The notes: generated by a model from the sequence alone, not told the origin. Positions 1-12,559 are shown, counted from the stretch's first letter. The stretch: 64,000 nt of DNA from Thuidium tamariscinum (GCA_947034885.2 OX344750.2:32474821-32538820), one strand, 5' to 3'. Numbers and translations: made by a program.

Positions 1-1097
1 TCTACTTGACGTGCTGCGCTGAAAATAACAGGGATTTCTTCTAGTGTATGAATGCATAATTTGTAACAAATCATTGGCTTTCTAAAATCCTACACCATTG
101 TGGAGTAGACTACGGCCTAAACCCTAAAGCAGTGAAGGTGGCGACTATGCAATTCATTGCAGCAGAAAAGGTGGCCTTGAAAAACAATGAATTGAGAGAG
201 AATGTGGCACCACAATTAGAAATCGGAAAGCATGATGACCCGTAGTGGACTATTTCATAATGAAGAGAAGTATGGAGAGACAGGTGGCATTGGCGTTGGC
301 AATAGGAGTTCATTTCCAATTCAGAGTGAAATCAGCACCCATGCCTATGATCGCGCGAGAGTACAAACAATTTATGCCCATTTTTTCCTATTTTTTTATA
401 GGTTTTATGCTAGCCAAAAAATTTTGGTGCAGTTTTGTTCCAAATCACCAGGAAAAAAACACTGGTTGAGAATAAGAGGCTCCTCAATCTCGACAACACT
501 TTTTGTCATCTTGTTCTTACTTATAAACTTTAGTTTTTATTCTAAAATCTATTCTATATACTTTTGTCATCTTGAATACATTTAAGTCTTGAATTAACTC
601 TATTCTAATGACTCTTGGAGATTTCTATTTTCATTTGGTCCTATCTCAGTACTTCTCTAACAGTTTGTTGAGACTGCCTTCAACATCATTAGAACTTCAT
701 TCTTTTTCAATGGAGTGTAGATTATTCCTCTATTTGAAAATTGTGAGGTGTTTTAAAAGTTACGGATCACCCTCTTCTAAACTGATTTTGATTCTTGCAA
801 AACTCTTCATTCTTGAAGACCTTCCCATATCTTTAGTATAGAAAGTTTATGGATCTAAGTAGACCCACCTATTTGAAAATTCAATTCTACTCTTGGTATC
901 CGTATTGTTAGCTAGTCCAAACAAAAACTTAGAGAAGTCATTGTACAACAATTTAGTTTAGCTATGTTTGAAGCTCTTTTAGCTTTGCTTAAGTCCTTTT
1001 TCATTCTAGTTTTTATATACATATATTACTAGCACTGTTCTATTCAGTAAAAAAAATCAACAAAATTATAATAAACAATTTTAAGCTAAATGCAATC
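1..1097. other. AT-rich stretch without a recognisable gene
   Basis: I find no exon chain, RNA gene or complete transposon here. Bases 120-320 have a more codon-like texture (a lysine/glutamate-rich reading on the plus strand), but stop codons soon break it. It may be an outlying remnant of the retroelement whose gag lies just to the right. Confidence 0.4.
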
Positions 1098-2490
1098 ATG
1101 GCTGCAATTAACACCATGAATATTGATCGTAAACATATGTTTAACCCCTAAAGGACTGAGGCATTTTCTGGCTTGAAAACCACTCAAAACTGCCATGTTT
1201 GCTATTTCCTCCCAAAAAAACAAAAAAAAACAATTTTCTTAGAATCTAACCATAGGATCTTGTAAATTACTTGTTTGAGATCATGCGGTAAAAATTTCAT
1301 GAAGTTTGACCGTACAGATTGGAAGATATTAGCATTCAAAGTTGAAAAAAAAAAGGTTTTTTTGAACTCTGACTTGCAATTTCAGATGACTTTGACTGCC
1401 ATTTGTTGAATTTTTTTGCACTATCGACCATGAAGTTAAAATTTTTTATGTTGAACATTTGAGTTTAGAATTAGGGGAAAAATTTTCAAAAAATAACTAC
1501 TTGATTTTCATTCATTAAAAAATTGTTAAGTAGAAGTAGGTCCAAGATTGAACAAAACACTAAGTTGTTAATAACTTTAAGATGTAATTGGAAAACCATG
1601 ATCCCAACGATGAGCTTGTTTTTGCAAACATCCTAAACCCTATCAAAAAAAAATTTGAAAAATTTGAAAAATTGCATTCAAAAATGAATTCTATAAGTTA
1701 TTTTTTGAAGAAGGTGCTTAGATTGCCCGAAATATAAGATTGTCCGTAACTTTCTCATTATTAGTCCAAATAAAATGAACCAAAGCTTCAGATGTAGAAC
1801 AAAAAACAATATTTGAGAAAAAAAATTAATTAATTAAAAATTAATTTTTTTTGTGTTTTTTTTTCCCTGCCCGACGAACTGCTTTTTGGACTAAGAATGG
1901 CATAACTTTTGCTTCCAAGCACCTATTGAAATTAAAATTATATTTTTGGAAAGCTAATCTGATTTCCTATCTTCAAAAAAAGTTTCAAAAAATCATAGCA
2001 AAAATTCAGGTCACTTAAGCCTGCCCGAAATTCTAAGTGTCCCCCGAGGGGACTTCAGTCCTTTAGGGGTTAAGCAAACCAAAGAACTAAATTCAAGACT
2101 TTGCGGATTGGAGGCAAAAGTACAACAACAAATGGAATAAGTTCAAGTATTAGTAATGCAGATCCAAGCTCCTTCCAACTCTATGTCACAGCCAACGAAT
2201 CTACCTTTTGGTGATAATAAAGAACTTGAAGTCAACTTTTAAGAGAAATTTGAAGGTATACGTTCAGAGTTTTGAAGTTTTGTCAACCACATTTGACTTA
2301 TTACACTCCTACAACCATAACGATATTTGATAGATGCAGCTCAAGTCAGATTAGTGAAGATTTTGCTATTAGGACAAGCACTTTCTTGGTTTGCACTGCT
2401 CTTTGAGAAGAAATCCTCTATATTCAACAATTTCAAAATGTTTTTAGTAGCATTCGGAGAAGCTTTCCATTACATTCAGTAACCTTCCCG
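1098..2490 (+). pseudogene. Degenerate Ty3/gypsy-type gag, split by a transposon
   Basis: This is the remnant of an LTR-retrotransposon capsid (gag) gene. The readable part runs from an ATG at 1098, breaks off at 1140, and resumes at 2074 after an inserted TTAA-flanked element. Its N-terminal part is a short Q/K/E-rich, coiled-coil-like segment. The best-preserved part (about 2340-2480) contains the motif ALSWF followed by an acidic/basic helix and a phenylalanine-rich F-x-x-F-G-E-A-F stretch, which is typical of the plant Ty3 gag core (usually W-F-x-x-L/F then F-x-x-F). In-frame stops (for example near 2138, 2240 and 2275) show that it is dead. No protease, reverse transcriptase or LTR pair is visible nearby, so this is a fragment. 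The family call rests on recognised motif spacing, not on an alignment. Confidence 0.65.
1141..2073. mobile_element. piggyBac-like non-autonomous element (933 bp including TTAA copies)
   Basis: The element is bounded by TTAA at 1141-1144 and 2070-2073. Its termini are inverted repeats: CCCCTAAAGGACTGAGG on the left, and on the right the complement of CCCCTAAAGGACTGAAG. Removing one TTAA plus the interior joins the flanking gag reading frame without a gap, so the boundaries and the 4-bp TTAA target duplication are well supported. TTAA targets and terminal CCC/GGG are hallmarks of the piggyBac superfamily. The interior is AT-rich with no transposase, so the element depends on a partner encoded elsewhere. 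It is the clearest of at least five similar elements in the window. Confidence 0.75.
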
Positions 2491-3830
2491 CATGCTACCT
2501 CCTTGTCAACAGAATAATGTGGAATATTCCACATCATTCCATCCTTTGAATGAGAAGATGTGGAATATTCCATAGACCATCAGTAACTACTAATTGAGGA
2601 GTAGAGCATTGGTCAAGAGTCCAGTCAAGCAAACTTAGGTACAAAAATTGAGAAATTGTGATAAATTAATCTATTGCACTCACTAATGAAGTAATGAGTC
2701 AGAAGGCAAATAAACTTACTCCATCGGCTCTAATTCAGTAGGGATGAAGTGAAGATGATGGGTTGGTTTCAGAGGCTTACTGAGTTACTGACAATATGAA
2801 CATAATAGTATTTATAGTGCTCATCAATAGAACTAATGGATTCTTTATGGTTAGTCAGAAAAAAACAATGTTTGATTGAAGACGCTCAGCTTCACTCCCT
2901 CACTTCACTAACTGAGTTTCATTGAATGAGTGAATGTCACTTTCTCATTGGCCGGCTAATTGGAGGTTCTTGTTATTAGTTTTTTTTGAAGTGAAATGAC
3001 CCCACTGGCTCCATGTACTTAGCCTGAGTCATTGACTAAGTGGCTAGCTCTGTGAGGGCGGAACTGAAGTCTTGTCCTAAGTTGGGTAGGCTGAGATGAA
3101 CTAAATTGCCTCTACCCCCACCTTCACCTCACGCACACACTGGGCGACTTCAAAAATATAGAAATGTTTTGTCTTCCCCACATGAAAGAATTTCAGTTGT
3201 AAATTCTCAATTCATACAAATTTACAATGAAAAACCCTCAATTAATTAATGAGGAGCACGGAGTATGTATTGAAAATTAGTGAAGAACAGAATTTGAGAT
3301 ATTAGTTCTTCTTGTTTCTATGGAATTAACGTAGAAGCCCCAGTAATTGGCCATCTATGGGCATTTATTTACCCACCCTTGGTAAATAAACGGACACAAC
3401 CAGGTTTTAGGGGTTGTTAAGGTTTCTATCCTAATGGGTGACTAAGCTTGAGTTCATTGTGCCTTCCAAGCAATGGATCTTTTCTTTTCTTCAAACCTTC
3501 TTGGTCTTCATAGGGGACAACGGAATACTCTAGTAGCGAGGAAGTGGTTCGGGCTAACGGCCCTTTAACGGCAACCTCAGCAACTATCACCTAGTTTACT
3601 TGGGTTGTGAAGAAAAATGTTATAGATGGATGACTGTTATAGCGCCCTTAGATCCCATCTATAGTTCTTTTGCTAGATTGGTTGACTAAGGAGTCTACTT
3701 CCCTACTCTTTCTCCATATCTATTACCAATTGCAATTGCTAATTTAATCGTGGCCCTCGGTTTAATTTAATTCCCAAATTATTCATTGCTTAAATTGTAA
3801 CCGTTATTTAATTTACTGGTTGAGTTTGTG
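2491..3830. other. Unassigned repeat-like sequence
   Basis: No gene was found. Near its start the palindrome TGGAATATTCCA occurs twice (about 2519-2575). The stretch from 3300 to 3700 resembles parts of the 6.2-6.4 kb region (both contain an AAGCAATG-type phrase followed by a TTCAAACCTTC phrase), suggesting fragments of one repeat. Confidence 0.35.
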
Positions 3831-4075
3831 ACTCTAATCTAATTGCTAATCTAATTTGACCCTAATTTCATCCAAGCTTAACTTAGAACTCTAATCTAAT
3901 TGCTAATTTAATTTGATCCTAATCTAATCCGAGCTTAATTTGGGGCTCTAATCTAATTGCTAATTTAATTTGACCCTAATCTAATCCGATCTTAATTTGG
4001 GACTCTAATCTAATTGATAATTTAATTTGACCCTAATCTAATCCGAGCCTAATTTGGGACTCTAATCTATCACAA
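3831..4075. repeat. Tandem repeat, unit about 57 bp, about 4.3 copies
   Basis: Each unit begins CTCTAATCTAATTGCTAATT and continues with TTGACCCTAATCTAATCC and GAGCTTAATTTGGGA. The copies diverge by a few bases each. The unit itself contains the internal sub-repeat CTAATCTAAT. This is a local minisatellite. I see no coding capacity. Confidence 0.8.
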
Positions 4076-4913
4076 ATTTATCGCCCATCGGCTAAGTTGG
4101 GTTTCCTACTAATTGCAACAAATCTAAGGAGACACAACCTATCAAGGATTGATTTAATAATTTACCTAACGTTCGTTGGCATTCGCGACATCTCCCTTCA
4201 AACCTCCAATCACATGCCCATACTCCATTGTAAACACGTGTTTAAAACACCCTCCACGCCTATAGCTTAATTCAAGAAGAGTAATGTACACTTATAAGTC
4301 TCAATTGGTTCTTCTCTCTTTCTCCTTTAAACTTTCCTCTTTTACATTAGCACTATTCCACCAACCATCTTGGTGGTCTTACATCTATAGTGTCTCTAAA
4401 TAATAGACGGCTTCCCACCCTCTTATGCCATCATCTTTTACGTCATTCTAATCTCTATTCCATTGGCCACAATGTCCTCTTAGGATTTTCTTACACCCCT
4501 AAACTTAGAACACTATTAATTGTTTTTCTTCCTCCCTTCTCTTATTACTTCCCCTCTATTCTAAACTCCTTTCATTGCGGCTTGGCTTTGTCTTAGTGAG
4601 AGTGGAGAGGTCTTGAGTGGTGATATGCAGGGCACGCGTGGAGATGCTCCGTCCTCCCTTTCTACCCCTTCCTCTTCTTCTCTCTTTTGGTTTGGGGTTC
4701 CTCTCACTGTTGTTCTTTTTTAAATTCTTCCTTTGTTTTTTGTTTGTTTTATTTTGTTCTCTTTCTTTCCTCCTACCTCCGTTTTAAAGATTTAGAATTC
4801 CAATCCCACATCCTAGCCCCAGCCCTGCAGCCCCCAGACCTAGAACCCCACCCCCGACTGCAGACTAGTGGCCTTCCCCCGATAACCTCCCTAATCCCCC
4901 CCCCCGATGACTG
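4076..4913. other. Pyrimidine-rich intergenic sequence
   Basis: The stretch is unusually C/T-rich on the plus strand (TCTTCC and CCCC runs, with a C-tract near 4895-4905). Open frames here come from skewed base composition and have no protein-like features. I see no gene. Confidence 0.4.
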
Positions 4914-6190
4914 TGAGCCCTCAAAATGGCACTTGAAACTCTGGATTCATTTTTTGCGAATGATTTGTAATATTTAGTTAAAATACAAGAAAAATACATA
5001 AAAAGAGTGTTAGGAGAGTTTTGGTAGTAGTCTATCAAAATGATGAAGAATCACCTTAGAAGGTGAAAAATTCTTAATTCTAAGAATTTTCATCATTCTA
5101 AGTCTTAGAAGTGAGTTTGAATGAATATTTAGTAAGTCCGAGAGAAGTGAGAGAATGACAGTTAGTTAGTCTTAGTGTTAGTTTGTGCAAAATCAACCTT
5201 TTAATGATGCACATCGCATACTAACTAAGCCAATAGAGTCTACTATAAGTTTGGAAGATTTACCAAGGTCTAAATTCAATTCTAATGTAAATTGGATTTA
5301 GAAGTAAAACGCTTACGAATGATTTGAAGAATTGAAATGTCAAGATATGAAAGATGGAGGAATTGGCGTTTGAAGACTATAGAAAGGTGTTCCAAAGGTA
5401 GGAGCATGCCAAAAGCGAACAAGAATCAAACAATTGTCCAAAATTCCCGGGTATTGAGAATTAAATTGTCCAATTGGGCAAAGGAATTCCAAATTATTAA
5501 AAATAGACAAATGCAAGATAGCGTGAAACTTACACTTAGAATTTAGGAATGACCTAGATGCTACCCAATTTATTTTGGATTTTTTTGGTATTCCACGTTG
5601 ACTCCATAGGAAGTCAACGGCACATAAAAATATTTGTAAATTCCTAGAAATTACGTATGTTGCGGTAAAATCTCACTAAAAATTAGGATAGGTTTTTTTG
5701 TTCTTAATAAGTGCCCAGTCAAGTTTGAAGACATTCCGACATTCCCAACTACGCAAACCGGCATCGACATTGGATTACAATAGAATTTACAATTTGGCGG
5801 CGGATTGGCAGATCATGAACAAATGATGTCCGATTGATGCAAATGGAGAGACATTCCGTGCTCTCATAGACATTCCTAACAACCCTGGCTTGACAGATTC
5901 ATCAAAATGCGCAAATCCTAAAAGTTAGATTTTTAACTTTTAATTGGAGTTACTATAATTCCAATTTGGGTGCACAAACAGCCTAGGAGTGAAGGGTGAG
6001 GGGTCATTGACACTAATTGGGGTCTTCTTAAGACAATTGCACAAATGGATTTCTATTTTAGATTGTTCCTTAAAAGATAGAGAGGTTTAGCTCTTAGTTT
6101 GACTTCTTAATCGTTAATTGCAGTTAATTAAAAGTGATTTTGAAAATATCTCTTGGAAAATCAAAGATTGTATTTGGTCAAGATCTCTTT
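4914..6190 (+). repeat. Left arm of a long inverted repeat (about 1.3 kb)
   Basis: This arm is matched in reverse complement by 8537-9853. Matching landmarks include the outer CCCTCAAAAT phrase, a 60-plus-residue open frame (5337-5546 here, 9219-9446 on the other arm), the AGTCAACG/TTGACT block near 5600 and the inner ATCTCTTGGAAAATCAAA phrase near 6145. The shared open frame reads alike in both arms, including the phrases RWRNWRLKTIERCS and KNQTIVQNSRVLRIKLSNWA, with only scattered substitutions. It resembles no family I know. Long inverted arms fit a foldback or Mutator-like element, or an inverted duplication. Confidence 0.7.
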
Positions 6191-8536
6191 CTTGCGTAAA
6201 ATTCCATCTTTGGGTGTCAGCGCTTCTAACCCCACCCTCGAGTTAGAAATCTATCACACGGGTTCTGTGTCTAATCAAGTATTTTCCTCTAAATGGATGT
6301 TCAAAGAGTGCCTTTCAAGCAATGAACTCTTTTAATTACGTCTTCTGAGTACTAACTTTTACTACCAAGTTTCATTGATAGTTCAAACCTTCATGGTAGA
6401 TGGTTCTAATTTTATTTTGTAAATTAACTAATCTATCTTATCCTATTCTATGTTGTCAAGTGCAATTTGTCTAATCCTAATTCCAAGCATTCGGTAAAAA
6501 GAAACTTAATAGTAAAACAATGAGAATAAAAAATAAATGGGATCAGTTTACCTCCTCCGCATAAATCTCCATAATCCCATCGTCGAACATCATCTTGTGA
6601 AGGTAGTCTCCCACGACCTCACCATTGAAATCATCACGGCTCTCCATCTAATCCATATTAATTCCCAAGTTGTTGGTAATTAAATCTATCTTGGTTAAGA
6701 GAAAGATCAATGGTGATATAGCTCTAAATTATTTGCGTATTTCCTTCTATTTCTAATTTTTTGGTAATTGAAAAATCCCACAAATTAATTTAGTCTACTT
6801 ACTTGATTAATTTCCTAGCAAATAAATTTATTCTAACGTGAAAAAATCAATGGGACATTTTAATTGAATTGTTAGTTTTTGTTATTGTTGGTTTTCCTTT
6901 TGTTTAATTTAATATTCTAAATTCAAGGATATTTAATTAGGAGAGAATCTAAAATTCTAACCAAATCTTTCCAAATCTAATTAATTTTTGAATTCTTTTG
7001 AATTCTAATGAAATTGGTTGTCAATTTGTTGTTTTCCCTTTTGGCTTATTAGGCCTAATAAAACAAAACCAACAAAATCCAAACCTTCTAAGAATCTAAT
7101 CAATAACTAACTACCAAAGAATGTAAAACATTCCTAAAGAACAAGAATAATTCCAATAGTAATATTTTAGAGAAATTGGTTTTTTATTCCCAAAGGCCAA
7201 TGGCCGAGATTAAAGAATCCAGCTCTATAGTGTTATTCTTTAGAAACTAATTTTTTAATGTTAATGTCTTCATGTGGGCCAATTTGGCCACCTTAATTCT
7301 ACTAATTCATTGTCTCTACCCTCATTCTTGCTTGGTTGTATTTTGCAATGTTTTTCGAGAGGGAAAACGGCTATTGTGTTTGAGGTTGACGAATTTTAGT
7401 GAAGACATGTTGATTTTGCAAATGTTAGATTATTGACATAAAATTGAATTTAGAGGTTGGAAGTCCCTTTTATAACTTCTCTTTAATTTTGCCAAAAATA
7501 TAGTCTTTGTAAGACCAATTGACAAGGGAGTGTTAGATTCTTATTTGACTTGTAGTTAGACTCCCTGGACTCCCTAGCTTGCTCTGACGCCCTAGATCCA
7601 ACGGACTAGTCCGACGCCCCAACTCCCCAATGCTCCAGCCCGACGGATCAGCTCCCTAGCGCCCAGACCCCCGAACTAGCTCCCTGGATCCTCAAACCCC
7701 CGGACCTTAGACTTAGCGGACCCTCAGACTCAACAGACCGTTAGTGGGCTAGCTGGCCGGTTGGTTGGTCGAAGACTGGTTGGCTGGCTCACTAACTTAT
7801 TTTTTATTTTTCTTTGAACTGAATTTAAAAACACCTCATAATCTAAATTATGGGCTATCTTGGTTTAATTTTTATCTAAGCATGCAAGGAAGATAACGCA
7901 GAATAACGGAAGGTATAAGTGGTTGACTTGGAGGTCTTTGCCTAATTTTCCCAAGATCCTCCGAACTTTTTAACGGAAATTCTATTGATTTGGTTTTCCA
8001 ACATTATAGTAGTTGTTTATAAGAGGTTCAAAGCTTCACCATTTAATCCAGTTGGTCCTATAGCACGGGAGTCTTCAATGATATTTTAGGAATTTTATTC
8101 GCAAAAGGAGGTACACATGACAGTGTTTAAACCGAATTTTGGTGCTTAATGTTTGAAATTTCCACAAGTAGTGACCAAGCAAGATGTTGAGGCTGAACCT
8201 CTAATGCCAAAGTAGAAAATGAGAATTAATTGAAGGGGCCCTAAGCCTTCAAGATTCCACAACAAAACATAAATAGAACTTGGCCAAAATCTTTTGGTCC
8301 AAGTGGTGCTCCGACCACGTCAGTAACACGTGAGAAGAACAAGTTGTCGATGCACGAAAGAAAAGGGTACTGGCAACCTCGAGGGGGGCCCTTATGTACC
8401 TGTGGCCAGGCCCTCCCCGATAAATAGCTAGTGAAAATACTTTGTTACTTCTCCCCCTAAACTACCCTAATGTAATTTCAAAATAATACTTGTTTAAAGG
8501 TGGAAATTTCTAGAAACATCCCCATTTAGCTAATGA
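6191..8536. other. Interior of the long inverted-repeat element
   Basis: The sequence between the two arms is AT-rich up to about 7500. A GC-rich block with repeated CTCCCTAG/GACCC and GGCTGG/GGTTGG phrases follows (7560-7800). No transposase or other protein domain could be recognised, so if this is one element it looks non-autonomous or decayed. Confidence 0.45.
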
Positions 8537-9853
8537 AATCTTGGCCAAATCAAATCCAAGATCTTAACCCAAGATATTTTTGTCCAAATCCAATGTTTGA
8601 TTTTCCAAGAGATATTTCCAAAATCACTTTTAATTAACTGCAATTAACGATTAAAAAATCAAACTAAGATTTGACCCTCTCTATCTTTTAGGGAACGATT
8701 TGAAACGGAAAACCGTCTATGCCATTGCCTTCAGAAGACCCCAATTAGCCTAGTGAAACCCTCATCCCTCATTCCTAGGCCGTTTACACGCCCAAATTGG
8801 AATTACTGTAACTCCAATTAAAAGTCAAAAATCTAACTTTTAGGATCTACGCATTTTGATGAATTTGTCAAGCCAGGGTCGTTAGGAATGTCTATGAGAG
8901 TCATGAATGTCTCCCCATTTGTGTCAATCAGACATCATTCATTCTTGATACGCCGATCAACCCGCCGCCAAATTGTAAATTCTATTGAACTTCAATGTCG
9001 ATGTTGGTTCAGGTAGTTGGGAATGTCGAAATGTCTTCAAACTTGATTGGGCACTTATTAAGCACACAAAAACCTATCTTAATTTTTAGTGAGATTTTAC
9101 CACATCACACATAATTTCTAGGAATTTACAAACATTTCTATGTGTAGTTGACTTCCCATGGAATCAATGTGGAATTTCGAAAAAATCTGAAATAATTTGG
9201 GTAACATCTAGGGCATTCCTAGATTATTAGTGTAAGTTCCATGCTATCTTGCACTTGTCTATTTTTAGTAATTTGGAATTTCTTTGCCCAATTGGACAAT
9301 TTAATTCTCAATACCCGGGAATTTTGGACAATTGTTTGATTCTTGTTCGCTCCTAGCATACTCCTACCTTCGGAACACCTTTCTATAGTCTTCAATCTCC
9401 AATTCCTCCATCTTCCATCTCGTGAAATTCCAGTTCTCCAAGTCACACGTAATTATTTTACTTATAAATCCAGTTTATTCTAAAATTGAACTTAGGCCTT
9501 GGTAAACCTTCTAGGCCCGTAGTAGACTTTTTTGGCTTAGTCAGCATGTCATGTGCATCCTTAAAAGGTTGATTTTGCACAATCGGACACAAGGATTGAT
9601 TAACTCTCATTTCCTTACTTCTCTCGGAATTACTAAATATTCTATCAATCTTACTTTTAAGGCTTAGAATGTTGAAAATTCCTAGAATTAGGAATTTTCC
9701 ACCTTCTAAGTTGGTTATGTCTATTTTAGTGGAGATTACCATCAAAACTCTTCCAACACTCTTTTTTATGTCTTTTCCTTGTGTTTTTGACTAAATTTTG
9801 CAAATTATTTGCGAAAAATGGACCCAAAATTCCAAGTGCTATTTTGAGGGTTC
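8537..9853 (-). repeat. Right arm of the long inverted repeat
   Basis: This is the reverse-complement counterpart of 4914-6190, with the same order of landmarks. It keeps about 40 extra bases at its inner end (8537-8580) that the left arm lacks. The minus-strand open frame 9219-9446 is the homologue of the plus-strand frame 5337-5546. Point differences between the arms are frequent, so the duplication is not recent. Confidence 0.7.
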
Positions 9854-10608
9854 ATACACATGTCCCACAGTTAGTGAGTGGAAGAAGTGAATGGAAAGTA
9901 GTTATGGAATGATCAAAATTGGAAGACTCTAGACATTAGCTACCAATGAAACGTACTTTTCCTTCTCAAAATTTATTATAAATACAATTTTGGAAATAGA
10001 ATTTTTGTCGTAAATAAAGATCATAGCACACAATAGATCAAGTACCATAACTAACACCAAATATGCAATCAAAAATTAAACAATAATGCATAACAAACAC
10101 ACCCTCAAAACAATATTGTTGTCAAGTGAGAAACTATGAATCTACGCACACAAAGTCAAGCCGCTCTCACTCCACAAAGGAAGAACCAAAAAGTGCAAAC
10201 ATAAGAGAAAAAGTGAAGCTTTACTAAATGATAGAACCATCATCTCCAAGCAAAGCAAAAACACACAATTCTCTGAAAAATGCTCACAAAACTTGACTTG
10301 ACAACAATGTAAAGTCAAGAAGCTCTTTCCACCTAAACACTTAAATCCTAAGGTGGATGAACTCCAACATTTGGATGAAAACCATCCAAAACTAAGATAA
10401 ATTCTCATACGAGTCCATCTAATACTACAATCCAATGTCGGATGGTCCCGATGTCACTCCACGTGACACTTTGAAAATTTTGCAATTTTCATATTTCTTA
10501 TTTTCCTACATGGGAAAAAAATCCACCACCTCATATTGTGCACCATCTTCTCCACAATTGCTTTAAAGATCTACTACTAGTGCCTCCACCTTTTACTAAG
10601 GAATTCAT
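9854..10608. other. Unassigned intergenic sequence
   Basis: No gene or element ends were recognised. A 97-codon minus-strand frame (10142-10435) is rich in C, S, L and F but lacks domain signatures, splice context or a homologue that I can name. Confidence 0.35.
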
Positions 10609-11149
10609 CATTAGATGAAATTTGAGGGCATTAGAAGACTGCAGGCTCTTGGATTGCAGGAACACAGTTTCTTCCGTAGGAACATGAATCCTATGTGGTC
10701 AAGACATTGCCACGTCATGAAAAAAATTTAAATAAAATAAAATTTTGGACTTTTACTCATATTTCAGGACCCAATTTTTTTGGGGGGGGATATGCTAACT
10801 TGATAGCGGCTAGCAATATCAAGAACCATTTCAGGAACAAACTTGAAACAACCCTCGAATGCCCTTTAATTTTATTTAATACATTAGATGAAATTTGAAG
10901 GCATTAGAAGATTGTTGGTTCCCGGACTACGGGAACACAATTTCTCCCTTTGAACACAAATCCTACGTGGTTGCAACCCTTCTACGTAATTTTATTTTTT
11001 TTCATTTTATTTTTTGACCTGTTTTCATATTTCAAGACCCAATTTATTTTTTTTAATCAAAGCCAACCTGACAGTGCCCAGCAACATTGGGAGCCGTTTC
11101 GGCAATAGACCCAAAACAGCCTTACAATGCCCTCAAATATCTTCTAATG
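10609..11149. repeat. Two tandem copies of a CATTAGA-ended element
   Basis: The copies are 10609-10881 and 10882-11149. Each begins CATTAGATGAAATTTGA, continues with GGCATTAGAAGA, contains a GGAACAC block and a central CCACGTCA- or CTACGTAA-type site, and ends in sequence complementary to the start (ATCTTCTAATG at 11149). The same architecture appears at 39088-39293, 57833-58179, 58761-58976 and 59638-59980. The family is non-coding. Confidence 0.6.
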
Positions 11150-12148
11150 GGTCTTTTAGAGACATCCAATTTCTTCTAACGTGAGTAAATATTCCAACTA
11201 GCTAACCACAACCAAGTTTTTGAAAAAAAAAATTCAATTCTTTCATATAAAATACCAGGTTACTTTTGTACAAATGGAGGCCGGCCATTCAAATGTGCTT
11301 GGTAGTCTAATTTTCATACAGTTAGTACAGTATGACCATACATGTACTCTACTGTATTACCCTCCCCAAAAGACGGCACCCCGTCCGTCGTCCGCCATTG
11401 TGGCTCCACAATGAACACTCGGCCTCCAAACCGGAGTCTCCCCTGTACAGTACAGTACAGTAAGTTACTGTCTGTCTGGGCGGTAACTTCCTGCAACTTC
11501 AATTGCCGAATTTACCTGTTTAATGGCCACCTTCCTTTAAAAAACAATAAAAACAATAAATAATAAAAATGCAGAATTTACAACTCGGGAAAAAATCATC
11601 AAATCATTCAATAATAATGATATGCAGCCCAGGGAGTAATTAATCCCTCTGCAGCCACTCCGGCACCCGTCATTTTTGAACTCCAACCAATAACCACTCA
11701 ACCCACCCCCCCGGCCGGCCCCCCCTTTCCAAGAACCCCTTTTCAAGAACAACCCCCCAATTCAAAAAAAAATTAAATGAATGGATTAAACTTGGTCATT
11801 AAATTGGGAATTTAGAGGGGGAAATGAAGGGGGGCAGCTCGGGCTGGCATTACCGACTGACAACGCGGGGCCGTAATAACAACAGGACGGAAGTGGGTTA
11901 CAGGAACCACCTACTAAGTTAAGGGGGGGTTTAAGGGGGTTATTAGGGTACTCAAGGGTTACTACTAGTAAATTACTATTAAAGTTGATTCAATGAGCGC
12001 TCACTACTCTATTTATGCTCACTTAGTTGCGCTAATAATTTGTGCATAATCATGGACATTTGTGTTGGAGTTGCACTAACTAAATATAGTAGAAATTTGC
12101 AATTGATTGGATCAATATGATGGAGTGTAGGCTAAGCTATTTTTCATA
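11150..12148. other. Intergenic, with a GC-richer island at about 11340-11960
   Basis: The island contains repeated GTACAGTACAGTACAGTA-type sequence (11450-11463), C-tracts, CCGGCCGGCC (11711-11720) and G-runs near 11815-11935. It contrasts with the AT-rich surroundings and could be an old promoter or first-exon region, but I found no convincing exon. Confidence 0.35.
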
Positions 12149-12548
12149 TTAACCCATTAAGGACCGATCAACTACTTTTGAGTTGATATTGACACTTTTT
12201 TTTTGAAGCCAAAGTTTTAGAACGAATTTGAATATGATCAGATGGGGACGGGTGTGGAAAATTGGCAATTGAATGCATCTGCACAAGAATTATAGCAATT
12301 TGTGCTAGTATGTGGTTGAGGGGTTGAAAAAACTATCAAAAAATGGGCTGAAAATACAAAAATCATCTAACAAGAGAACCTTCAATTGCCAAAAAGTTAT
12401 TGAAGAGGCCCAAACATTCATGCCAATTTCATCAATATAGTTAGAATTTTAGAATGCATCATGATTTGGTATTTTTTTCCATATTTAGCTTGGTATCAAA
12501 AAAAAATTTGTCCACCTCAAAAATCAACCATGGTCCTTAATGGGTTAA
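12149..12548. mobile_element. piggyBac-like miniature element (400 bp)
   Basis: TTAA occurs at 12149-12152 and 12545-12548. The inverted termini are CCCATTAAGGACC and its complement GGTCCTTAATGGG. There is no coding capacity. It belongs to the same family type as the element at 1141-2073. Confidence 0.7.
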
Positions 12549-12559
12549 TATATCTCACA

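Noticed and set aside
10142..10435. 97-codon minus-strand frame rich in C, L, F and S
   Set aside because: No homologue, start context or splice partners; typical of the complement of A/G-rich sequence.
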